Below are positions 1 through 5,379 of a stretch of DNA of 5,851 bases, piece after piece. The notes below the pieces were generated by a model that had not been told where the DNA came from, did no database searches, and saw nothing but the letters and a program-made list of their open reading frames with translations. Source of the DNA: DATHZQ01 sp035458525 (GTDB lineage Bacteria; Actinomycetota; Acidimicrobiia; Spongiisociales; UBA5794); NCBI GenBank assembly GCA_035458525.1, contig DATHZQ010000063.1, positions 1-5,851 of the forward strand, written 5' to 3'. The stretch's first letter is position 1, and each line of letters begins with the position of its first letter. Position numbers and translations under genes: made by a program.

Positions 1-1641
1 GGGGACTCCCCGTCCGCGCTGCTCGACCTTGAGCCACGCAGGCTTCTTCAAGGCGATGTCGGGGCTGAGCGCTGCGATCGGATCGTTGCTGTGGGAGAGG
101 ATCACCGCACGTAGCCGGTCTTGCTCCTCCGGGGTGAGGGCCTCCAGCTCATCGGGATGATCGAAGACCCGTACCGTCCCTTCGGGTACGAGATCGCTGG
201 AACCCTGCGCCATGCCGTTGCGGGACCATTTGGCGAGTCCCGGCAACCCGAACCAGAGCGCACGGTCTATGCCGTAGTGGTCGAAGCCGCCGATGCCCTG
301 GTACATCACGACGTCGGACGATGCCCAGGCACCGAGGCTCTCGCCGAACACGAGGACTTTGGGGCGCTTCTCGGGAGGGCGAGCCGCAAGGTGGGCGGCG
401 ACGCCGTACAGGAGCAACCGGAACTGACGCCGGCCCAGCGCCACTTTCTGGACCGACAGGAACGAGGGATAGCGTCCGTACTGGATGCAGCAGGTGGCGA
501 TGTCGCCGCGGGTGAGCAGCTCGGCCGCTTCGATCATCGTGTGGTCGACCCATCCCGTGCCCGTTGGCGAGACGAGCAGCAGGTACTTGCGATCGAACGC
601 TCCCGAGCGCGCCAGTTCCTTCAGTGCCAGCTCGGCACGCCCGGTCAGGTAGATCGGCTCGCTGTTGTAGCCGACGTACGTGCGAATCGGATGAGCGACG
701 GCAGGCTCGCCCATGACCTCCTCGATGAGCTCCGGCGTCGCCACGTCTGTGACGAAGCGCCGGCCTTGTTGACCGAGGAGCTCGAACGGGAGGATGCTCT
801 CGGGGCTCCCGCTGACCGCAGGATCGTGCGGAGGTGTCGCATAGCCGGGGTCGATCTTCTCGTTGGCGCGGCCGATGTAGCCAACGCCGGCGTTGTAGAG
901 CGCACTGAACCCCGCGGCCCACAGTCCTGCATTGGCGACTCGTGCGAGTACGTTCCTCGTGAAACCGGGACCCGCCCAAGAGACGAGCGCACTTCGGCTC
1001 GTGCGAAAGCCGAGTCCAATGCCGCGTCCGACGTTGGTGACTACAGCCCCAGTCGCCAGTGCCATCGGGACCTTGTTGGGTTGCGGCACCGGCCACCGCT
1101 CGATTTCCTCCTGGCGCTGCGCCAGCCGCTTTGCGGCCCAATAGAGGGCTCCGCCGAAGGCCAGACCGGTGATGATGACGGGACGCGACATCCGGTCGTT
1201 CGGGTATCGGTGTCGCAGCCAGTTGCCGGCGTCCCAGATGGCGCCGCTGATGGCTGCAGCTTCGAGGAAGGAGCCTGAGGAACGAAAGGCGGCACGCCAC
1301 ATCGTCTCCTCTTCGAGCTCCGGTGTCGCCGCCGCGGCGCGACCGGCCGCAAAACCGGCAGTACGAGCCGCCAGGCGCCACGGAAACGTCGCACCTGCAG
1401 GCACGACGGCTCTCTGAGCCGACTCGACCACGAATGAGATCCCCCGAGCAGCGATCACCGCAAGGCCGCTCGCCGCACCCTGCAGCACGGACCCGCGAGG
1501 CATCAGTGACGTTCCGAACGAGTCGAGGTAGGCGGAAGTCTCCAGCGAGGAGGACGGAGAGCCGACGATCGGGTTCAGCGACTCAGCAGATCGGATGACT
1601 CCCTGCTTGATGAGCGCACGGTCCATACGCAGCGGGCGCAT
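1..1641 (-). CDS. Alpha/beta-hydrolase family protein (Abhydrolase_9 type), C-terminus missing
   Basis: The frame is open from the ATG at 1641 to the left edge, giving 547 codons with no stop, so the C-terminus lies outside the window. The start is supported by GAGGAG at 1647-1652, five bases upstream. The N-terminal half (about residues 50-260) has several glycine/alanine-rich hydrophobic stretches, near 51-70, 154-172, 190-212 and 234-256, consistent with the membrane-associated N-terminal region of this family. The C-terminal half carries the family-like segments LLLVSPTGTGWVD (354-366), a nucleophile elbow G-E-S-L-G at 433-437 with Ser435 as likely nucleophile, and GGFDHYGIDRALW (451-463). 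The SHSNDP segment at 516-521 may hold the catalytic acid. A catalytic histidine would probably lie beyond the window. Relatives are common in actinobacteria, including mycobacteria (from memory). Substrate is unknown; a lipid or cell-envelope ester is only a guess. It follows the transporter gene after 114 bases and may be expressed separately. Confidence 0.85.
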   Translation of the reverse strand, partial: MRPLRMDRALIKQGVIRSAESLNPIVGSPSSSLETSAYLDSFGTSLMPRGSVLQGAASGLAVIAARGISFVVESAQRAVVPAGATFPWRLAARTAGFAAGRAAAATPELEEETMWRAAFRSSGSFLEAAAISGAIWDAGNWLRHRYPNDRMSRPVIITGLAFGGALYWAAKRLAQRQEEIERWPVPQPNKVPMALATGAVVTNVGRGIGLGFRTSRSALVSWAGPGFTRNVLARVANAGLWAAGFSALYNAGVGYIGRANEKIDPGYATPPHDPAVSGSPESILPFELLGQQGRRFVTDVATPELIEEVMGEPAVAHPIRTYVGYNSEPIYLTGRAELALKELARSGAFDRKYLLLVSPTGTGWVDHTMIEAAELLTRGDIATCCIQYGRYPSFLSVQKVALGRRQFRLLLYGVAAHLAARPPEKRPKVLVFGESLGAWASSDVVMYQGIGGFDHYGIDRALWFGLPGLAKWSRNGMAQGSSDLVPEGTVRVFDHPDELEALTPEEQDRLRAVILSHSNDPIAALSPDIALKKPAWLKVEQRGRGVP

Positions 1642-1646
1642 GTCTT

Positions 1647-1652
1647 CTCCTC
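1647..1652 (-). promoter_or_regulatory. Ribosome binding site of the hydrolase gene
   Basis: GAGGAG on the minus strand lies five bases before the ATG at 1641 and fixes that start. Most of this motif falls inside a 29-bp tandem duplication, so a second GAGAGGA copy sits 29 bases further upstream (1677-1683) with no start codon at proper spacing. Confidence 0.7.
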
Positions 1653-1707
1653 TCAGAGTTGCAGAGCGGAATCGAATCCTCTCAGAGTTGCAGAGCGGAA
1701 TCGAATC
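1648..1707. repeat. 29-bp direct tandem duplication in the hydrolase leader
   Basis: Bases 1648-1678 are identical to bases 1677-1707, a perfect direct repeat with a period of 29 bp and slightly more than two copies. It lies entirely between the transporter stop (1756) and the hydrolase ATG (1641). Each copy contains the GAGAGGA ribosome-binding-like motif at its hydrolase-proximal end. The period is not a multiple of three and no reading frame depends on it. The identity of the copies suggests a recent duplication by slippage. A role as a protein-binding or attenuation element is possible but unsupported. Confidence 0.95.
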
Positions 1708-1709
1708 GA

Positions 1710-1767
1710 GACGCAACCCTAGATGGGTCCGCAAGCTCATCGGAGATTGAGCCCCTCAGGTTGCGTC
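1710..1767 (-). terminator. Inverted repeat across the transporter stop codon, possible terminator
   Basis: On the minus strand GACGCAACC (1767-1759) directly precedes the TGA of the transporter gene and is matched perfectly by GGTTGCGTC (1718-1710), giving a 9-bp stem around a 40-base loop. Inside the loop GCTCA (1752-1748) can pair with TGAGC (1739-1735). A competing small hairpin, ACCC/GGGT, lies at 1716-1728. No run of T follows, so this is not a classic intrinsic terminator, although actinobacterial terminators often lack one. It could also protect or shape the 3' end of the upstream transcript. Confidence 0.35.
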
Positions 1768-2955
1768 GCCCTCTGCGGCGGCTTTGCTCTTCCTGCGGCG
1801 CCGTGACTCCCTCTTCGGCTCGGGCTCCGGCGACTGGTAGACCACTTCGTTGCTGGCGATGTAATTGGAGATGAACGACGAGATCAATGCTGCGATGGGG
1901 AGCGCCGTGAAGGCGCCCATCGGGCCGGCGATGGCGCCACCCGCCAGTGCCGCACCGAAGGCGACACCGCCGTTCAAGGTCATGGTCTGAGCGCTGATCC
2001 TGGGACTCAACCAATAGTTCTCGAGCTGCTGATAGAGGAGCACGTATCCGAGCACGATGAGCGCCTCCGTCAGGCCCTGCACCGCGAGAGTGAGCAGCAC
2101 CGGGATCGCACCTCCGATGTAGGTGCCGATTGCGGGGATGAACACGGACACGAACGAGCCGAACAACGCCAACGCCGTCGCCAGACCCACCGGCATCCCA
2201 ACCAACACCATCGTGAAGAAGAAGCCGAGCCCATTGATGAACATCAGAATCACACGGGAATAGAAGTATCCGCCGGTCTGGACGATCGCCTGATCCCACG
2301 TCCAGCCGATGCGCTCCTGCGCCCGGGGACTGAACAGACGGAGCACGGCCTCCTGCACCCTGGGAGCGTCGGCGGTGAAGTAGAACGTGAACATCGCAAT
2401 CGTGGCGAGATTGAAGACCAGACCGATGCCGGCCGTGGCGATGTCGACCGCCGTACCGAATGCACCGCTGGCGAAGCCGCTCAGGGAATCCTCGGTTCCC
2501 TGGGCGAGCTCGGTTGCGTCCTCCACGTCGGCGATCTCGACACCCAGGTTGTCGGACGCCCATTCGCTCACGTTGCTGAGCCACTCTGCGCCGCTCTCAC
2601 CGATGGCCTGGGCCAATTGGGAGATCGCAGGAATCAGGATGAGCACCATGAACGTGACGAAGAGCGCCCCGGCCACGTAGATCACGCCAGTTGCCGATCC
2701 CCGGCGCCAGCCGTAGCGCCCGGTGAGCCAGCGCACCGCCGGTTCGAGCGCCAGGCTGAAGAAGAAGGAGATGGCCACCATGGACACGACTCCGCGAGCC
2801 TGATTGATTGCCCACAGCAGGAAAAGCGTGGCGAGGACCGCCCCGATCGCCTGCCAGACGATCCTGCCGGAGACCTCCACGTTTTGCACGGTTGGCGGCG
2901 TCGGCGGAGCCTCCTCGGGAGAGAGAGCGGCGTCGGTTCCTGCAGCGTCGTCCAT
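1756..2955 (-). CDS. AI-2E family transporter (PerM/TqsA-like membrane protein)
   Basis: This 399-residue polytopic membrane protein belongs to the AI-2E transporter family (formerly UPF0118), whose members export diverse small molecules or ions; autoinducer-2 transport is shown only for a few, so the substrate is unknown. A Pro/Glu-rich N-terminus (1-28) is followed by hydrophobic segments near 32-50, 54-72, 88-112, 165-193, 232-254, 256-290, 295-308 and 328-365. A soluble, acidic stretch lies at about 115-165. Family hallmarks are FIPAIGTYIGGAIP (272-285) and the YQQLENYWLSPRI motif (308-320). The C-terminus is a charged tail with a basic cluster RRRRKSK (385-391). I chose the ATG at 2955 because a GAGGAGAGG motif sits 8 bases upstream; an in-frame GTG two codons earlier is possible. 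The open frame continues further upstream but would overlap the preceding gene and does not resemble the family. It follows the GlsB-like gene by 46 bases, so co-transcription is likely. Confidence 0.93.
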   Translation of the reverse strand: MDDAAGTDAALSPEEAPPTPPTVQNVEVSGRIVWQAIGAVLATLFLLWAINQARGVVSMVAISFFFSLALEPAVRWLTGRYGWRRGSATGVIYVAGALFVTFMVLILIPAISQLAQAIGESGAEWLSNVSEWASDNLGVEIADVEDATELAQGTEDSLSGFASGAFGTAVDIATAGIGLVFNLATIAMFTFYFTADAPRVQEAVLRLFSPRAQERIGWTWDQAIVQTGGYFYSRVILMFINGLGFFFTMVLVGMPVGLATALALFGSFVSVFIPAIGTYIGGAIPVLLTLAVQGLTEALIVLGYVLLYQQLENYWLSPRISAQTMTLNGGVAFGAALAGGAIAGPMGAFTALPIAALISSFISNYIASNEVVYQSPEPEPKRESRRRRKSKAAAEGDAT

Positions 2956-3001
2956 GGTCACGTCCTCTCCTCGGGTTGCTCCGGCTCCACGAGCTCCGGT
3001 G

Positions 3002-3271
3002 CTACTTGCCATGGGCCCGGATCCTGCCTCGCACCCACTTGAGGATCGCCAGCAGGATGATGGCCCCGAGGATCGAACCGATGATGCCGGAGAAAGCGAG
3101 GTCGAATCCGTCACCGGCAAGAAGGCTGCCGAGGATCCCGCCGAGCAGCGATCCGGCGATGCCCACGATGAACGCCTCGGTCCAATCGATCTTCCACTCC
3201 GGATAGACCACGCGCTCGGCGAGTCCACCGGCCACTAAGCCGATCAGGATCAAAGCGAGGATGAGATACAC
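3002..3271 (-). CDS. GlsB/YeaQ/YmgE family stress-response membrane protein
   Basis: An 89-residue, very hydrophobic protein with three predicted membrane helices (about 2-19, 31-52 and 58-77) and a short basic end (KWVRGRIRAHGK). The glycine-rich pattern LIGLVAGGLAE near the N-terminus and GIAGSLLGGILGSLLAG in the middle match the transglycosylase-associated (GlsB/YeaQ/YmgE) family, and the length is typical. Despite the family name no enzymatic activity is established; members are small inner-membrane proteins often induced by acid, osmotic or envelope stress. The start is a GTG at 3271, with an AGAAGG motif nine bases upstream. It lies 95 bases after the rtcB stop and 46 bases before the AI-2E transporter ATG, so it probably heads a small membrane-protein unit with the transporter. 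Confidence 0.92.
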   Translation of the reverse strand: MYLILALILIGLVAGGLAERVVYPEWKIDWTEAFIVGIAGSLLGGILGSLLAGDGFDLAFSGIIGSILGAIILLAILKWVRGRIRAHGK

Positions 3272-3307
3272 GGGCGCAGTCCTTCTCTCGTGACGAAAGC
3301 TGGCAAG

Positions 3308-3313
3308 AGTCTA
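3308..3313 (-). promoter_or_regulatory. Possible -10 box before the GlsB-like gene
   Basis: TAGACT on the minus strand fits the TANNNT form of an actinobacterial -10 element and would start transcription about 30 bases before the GTG at 3271. No convincing -35 box is seen at 17-18 bases spacing. This is the best candidate in the 95-base gap after rtcB, but it may be chance. Confidence 0.25.
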
Positions 3314-3366
3314 CGTCGGCTCACATCGTGGCGCAGATCGCAGTCGAGCTTGCCGCCTCGGCGAGG

Positions 3367-4791
3367 TCAGCCTTTCACGACGCCGATCGGGACGAGCCGA
3401 GCAACCTTGGTCGCAAGTCCGGCTCGGTGGCACACCTCGACCACCTCGTCGACGTCCTTGTAGGCATACGGCGCCTCCTCGGAGAGGAGCTTCACCGAGC
3501 CGGGTCGCACCGCGATGCCCTCAGACTCGAGCTCCGTACGCACCTCGTGGCCAGTCCGATGTCGCTTCGCTGCCTTGCGGCTCATGAGCCGCCCCGCACC
3601 GTGAGCCGCCGAAGCAAAGGCAGGATTCGTTCGGGTCCCGCACAGCACCCATGACGCGGTCCCCATGCTTCCCGGGATCAGCACGGGCTGCCCAATGGTG
3701 CGCAGGTCGGCGGGCAGTTCCGGATGACCCGGACCGAAAGCGCGCGTTGCACCTTTGCGATGTACGCACAGCTCGAGCGTTCGACCTGCCACATCATGGT
3801 TTTCGACCTTGGCGAGATTGTGGGCGACGTCGAACACGAGGTCCATGCCGGTTCGTTGTGGTGCGGTGCCGAAGGCGACCGCAAACGCTTCACGTGCCTC
3901 GTGCGCCAGCACGTGCCGGTTCGCCCATGCAAAGTTGGCGGCCGCCGCCATCGCTCCCAGATACGCCCGACCTTCCTGCGACTGCACCGGCACACACGCA
4001 AGCTGACGGTCAGGCACCTCGATCCCGTGGCGGTGCATGGCGGCACCCATCTCACGAAGCTGGTCGGTGCACGTCTGGTGGCCCAGGCCTCGGGAGCCGC
4101 AGTGGATCATCACGACCACCATGCCCTCCGCAAGCCCGAACGCCGCGGCAGCAGGACCGTCCTCGACGCGCTCCACCACCTGGACTTCGAGGAAATGGTT
4201 GCCTGCGCCGAGGGAACCAAGCTGCCCCCCGCCCCGATCGACCGCCTTCGAGCTGATCCGAGCGGGATCGGCCCCCATCGACGTGCCTCGCTCCTCGCAT
4301 CGGTCCAGATCGCCCTCCCACCCGTAGCCTGCGTCGAGCACCGCCTTGGCGCCTCGCTGCAGCACGTCGGTGACGAGCGCACGCGAAGCAATGGCCCCCT
4401 TCCCGAGGCCGCGCGGGATACGGGCCGCGAGCGCGTTCATGAGGTCGGCGCGGCGACCTTCGAAGTCGGCCACCGTGTAGGCAGACGCAAGCAATCGGAC
4501 ACCACAGCAGATGTCGAACCCCACACCGCCCGGGGAGATGACGCCACCCGCCGCGATGTCGGTTGCGGCCACGCCGCCGATCGGGAAGCCATAACCCCAA
4601 TGGATGTCCGGCATCGCCATCGAAGCCTCGACGATCCCCGGAAGGTGAGCCACGTTGGCGACCTGGCGGGTCGCCTGATCCTCCCTGGCCTTGCTCAGGA
4701 GCGCATCGCTGGCGTACACCCGGCCCGGCACCCTCATCCCGCCGCTCGGTGCAATCTCCCACGTCACATCCGACGTCCGCTTCAGTTCCAT
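3367..4791 (-). CDS. rtcB: RNA-splicing ligase RtcB
   Basis: RtcB joins RNA ends bearing 2',3'-cyclic phosphate or 3'-phosphate to 5'-OH ends, using GTP and Mn2+ via a guanylylated histidine; in bacteria it acts in RNA repair. The 474-residue protein is full length and intein-free. The metal and catalytic residues are all visible: Asp93 and Cys96 in GFDICCGVR, Asn198-His199 in LGAGNHFLEV, His230 in IHCGSRGLGHQ, His324 in FDVAHNLAK, and the guanylylation histidine His397 in AAHGAGRLMSR. These correspond to D95, C98, N202-H203, H234, H329 and H404 of Pyrococcus horikoshii RtcB. The C-terminus YKDVDEVVEV...PIGVVKG is also typical. The ATG at 4791 gives the expected N-terminus; the open frame runs further upstream but would overlap the archease gene. 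No Shine-Dalgarno sequence precedes it. Instead TACCGT lies exactly 7 bases upstream, suggesting a leaderless transcript. It sits 46 bases after archease, its functional partner. Confidence 0.97.
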   Translation of the reverse strand: MELKRTSDVTWEIAPSGGMRVPGRVYASDALLSKAREDQATRQVANVAHLPGIVEASMAMPDIHWGYGFPIGGVAATDIAAGGVISPGGVGFDICCGVRLLASAYTVADFEGRRADLMNALAARIPRGLGKGAIASRALVTDVLQRGAKAVLDAGYGWEGDLDRCEERGTSMGADPARISSKAVDRGGGQLGSLGAGNHFLEVQVVERVEDGPAAAAFGLAEGMVVVMIHCGSRGLGHQTCTDQLREMGAAMHRHGIEVPDRQLACVPVQSQEGRAYLGAMAAAANFAWANRHVLAHEAREAFAVAFGTAPQRTGMDLVFDVAHNLAKVENHDVAGRTLELCVHRKGATRAFGPGHPELPADLRTIGQPVLIPGSMGTASWVLCGTRTNPAFASAAHGAGRLMSRKAAKRHRTGHEVRTELESEGIAVRPGSVKLLSEEAPYAYKDVDEVVEVCHRAGLATKVARLVPIGVVKG

Positions 4792-4798
4792 GACGCCG

Positions 4799-4804
4799 AC
4801 GGTA
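4799..4804 (-). promoter_or_regulatory. Putative leaderless -10 box of rtcB
   Basis: TACCGT on the minus strand fits TANNNT and ends exactly 7 bases before the ATG, the spacing that would place the transcription start at or near the A of the start codon. There is no ribosome-binding motif in the 46-base gap. The region 17 bases upstream offers only a weak -35 match (TTCTCC at 4822-4827). Confidence 0.45.
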
Positions 4805-4837
4805 CGGCACCGGCAGCGCGAGGAGAAGGGGCATGGG

Positions 4838-5257
4838 TCACACGTCGAACACCACGTGCGCCATCCAAGTCCCGTCGGATCGCCGTTCCACCGAGAGGTC
4901 GTGATACGTGACGGCCTTGATCGGTGGACCAATCAGCACAGCGGTCTCTACCGGCACGACGCCAACGGCAAGTGCGACGTGGGTGGCGGTGGCTTCGGTC
5001 GCAACGAAGCGGCACGGCACAACGTCAGCGCTCTCTGCGACGTACAGCAGCTCGGAGAGAACGTCGACGAGCAACTCGTCGACCTGCGAGCTCTCGACGC
5101 GAACCTCGATCGACCGAGCGGCGTCGACGCCCCCAAGATCGAACATGAGCTCGAACATGCCTCGCCCAGCCCATTCGAACAGGCTGCCCAAGGTGTCAGC
5201 CTCGACCTCCAGGCCGGTGTCGGCGGTGTGAGCGAGGATCCGATAGGAGCCAGCCAT
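4838..5257 (-). CDS. Archease, RtcB-activating protein
   Basis: Archease is a small cofactor that speeds RtcB guanylylation and allows multiple turnover, and can broaden its nucleotide use. The 139-residue protein has the usual length and family pattern: ILAHTADTGLEVEA at 7-20 with the HTAD box (His10, Asp13), DELLVDVLSELLYVAES at 60-76, and the closing IKAVTYHDL segment (113-121), ending in VVFDV with Asp138 near the terminus. The acidic residues of the HTAD box and of the C-terminus are expected to form the metal site (family knowledge, not tested here). The ATG at 5257 puts the conserved strand at the right distance from the start; an upstream in-frame TTG at 5299 adds 14 low-complexity residues and is less likely. 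No Shine-Dalgarno is visible; TAGCGT lies 7 bases upstream, as for rtcB. Adjacency to rtcB strongly supports the assignment. Confidence 0.94.
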   Translation of the reverse strand: MAGSYRILAHTADTGLEVEADTLGSLFEWAGRGMFELMFDLGGVDAARSIEVRVESSQVDELLVDVLSELLYVAESADVVPCRFVATEATATHVALAVGVVPVETAVLIGPPIKAVTYHDLSVERRSDGTWMAHVVFDV

Positions 5258-5264
5258 CGCAGCG

Positions 5265-5270
5265 ACGCTA
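5265..5270 (-). promoter_or_regulatory. Putative leaderless -10 box of archease
   Basis: TAGCGT on the minus strand ends exactly 7 bases before the archease ATG. The 16-base stretch through the ATG resembles that before rtcB (TAGCGTCGCTGCG versus TACCGTCGGCGTC, then ATG). No clear -35 element is present at standard spacing. The absence of a ribosome binding site supports leaderless transcription. Confidence 0.45.
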
Positions 5271-5324
5271 CCCGCCCGAGCGACCCTCACAGCAGCCAAT
5301 CCGCCGCTCCATCGTCATCTTCGC

Positions 5325-5354
5325 TTGCTGCGAGGTGCCCTGTGGCGATAGTTT
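5325..5354 (+). promoter_or_regulatory. Candidate promoter for the HhH/lysine-repeat gene
   Basis: TTGCTG at 5325-5330 and TAGTTT at 5349-5354 are separated by 18 bases and would start transcription near 5361, about 20 bases before the GTG. An overlapping reading of the -10 as GATAGT (5347-5352) gives a 16-base spacer. This is the most promoter-like sequence in the 122-base divergent gap. Confidence 0.4.
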
Positions 5355-5373
5355 GGGACAAGTCCCTAGGGGA
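5355..5373 (+). promoter_or_regulatory. Overlapping palindromes at the start of the HhH-gene transcript
   Basis: GGGAC-AA-GTCCC (5355-5366) is a perfect inverted repeat placed just after the candidate -10 box, and CCCTAGGG (5364-5371) is a second palindrome overlapping it. The second includes part of the ribosome binding site AGGGGAGAG. TCCC (5363-5366) could also pair with GGGA (5370-5373) and hide that site. This may be an operator or a small translational switch, or simple GC-rich coincidence. Confidence 0.3.
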
Positions 5374-5379
5374 GAGACT

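Noticed and set aside
121..1381. Long open frames on both strands overlapping the hydrolase gene, up to about 410 codons
   Set aside because: They read as arginine/proline-rich or otherwise low-information protein without family motifs. They lie over a continuous frame with clear Abhydrolase_9 motifs, a typical result of high GC.
1648..1707. A CRISPR array, considered because the repeat period is 29 bp
   Set aside because: The two copies abut directly with no spacer, there are only two, and no cas-like gene is present.
2956..3228. N-terminal extension of the AI-2E frame to a GTG at 3228
   Set aside because: It would overlap nearly the whole GlsB-like gene, is Ser/Arg-rich with no family resemblance, and a good ribosome binding site precedes the ATG at 2955.
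3356..3366. A small hairpin (CCTCGCCGAGG on the minus strand) right after the rtcB stop as a terminator
   Set aside because: The stem is only 4 bp with a 3-base loop and is followed by no T run; short hairpins of this kind are frequent in GC-rich DNA.
3724..4911. A 395-codon plus-strand open frame opposite rtcB
   Set aside because: It is antisense to a highly conserved ligase in every part of its length. Its translation shows no recognisable domain, and it has the look of a mirror frame from GC-biased codons.
4792..4932. N-terminal extension of the RtcB frame to a TTG at 4932
   Set aside because: It overlaps the archease coding region, adds residues with no RtcB similarity, and the ATG at 4791 gives the normal length.
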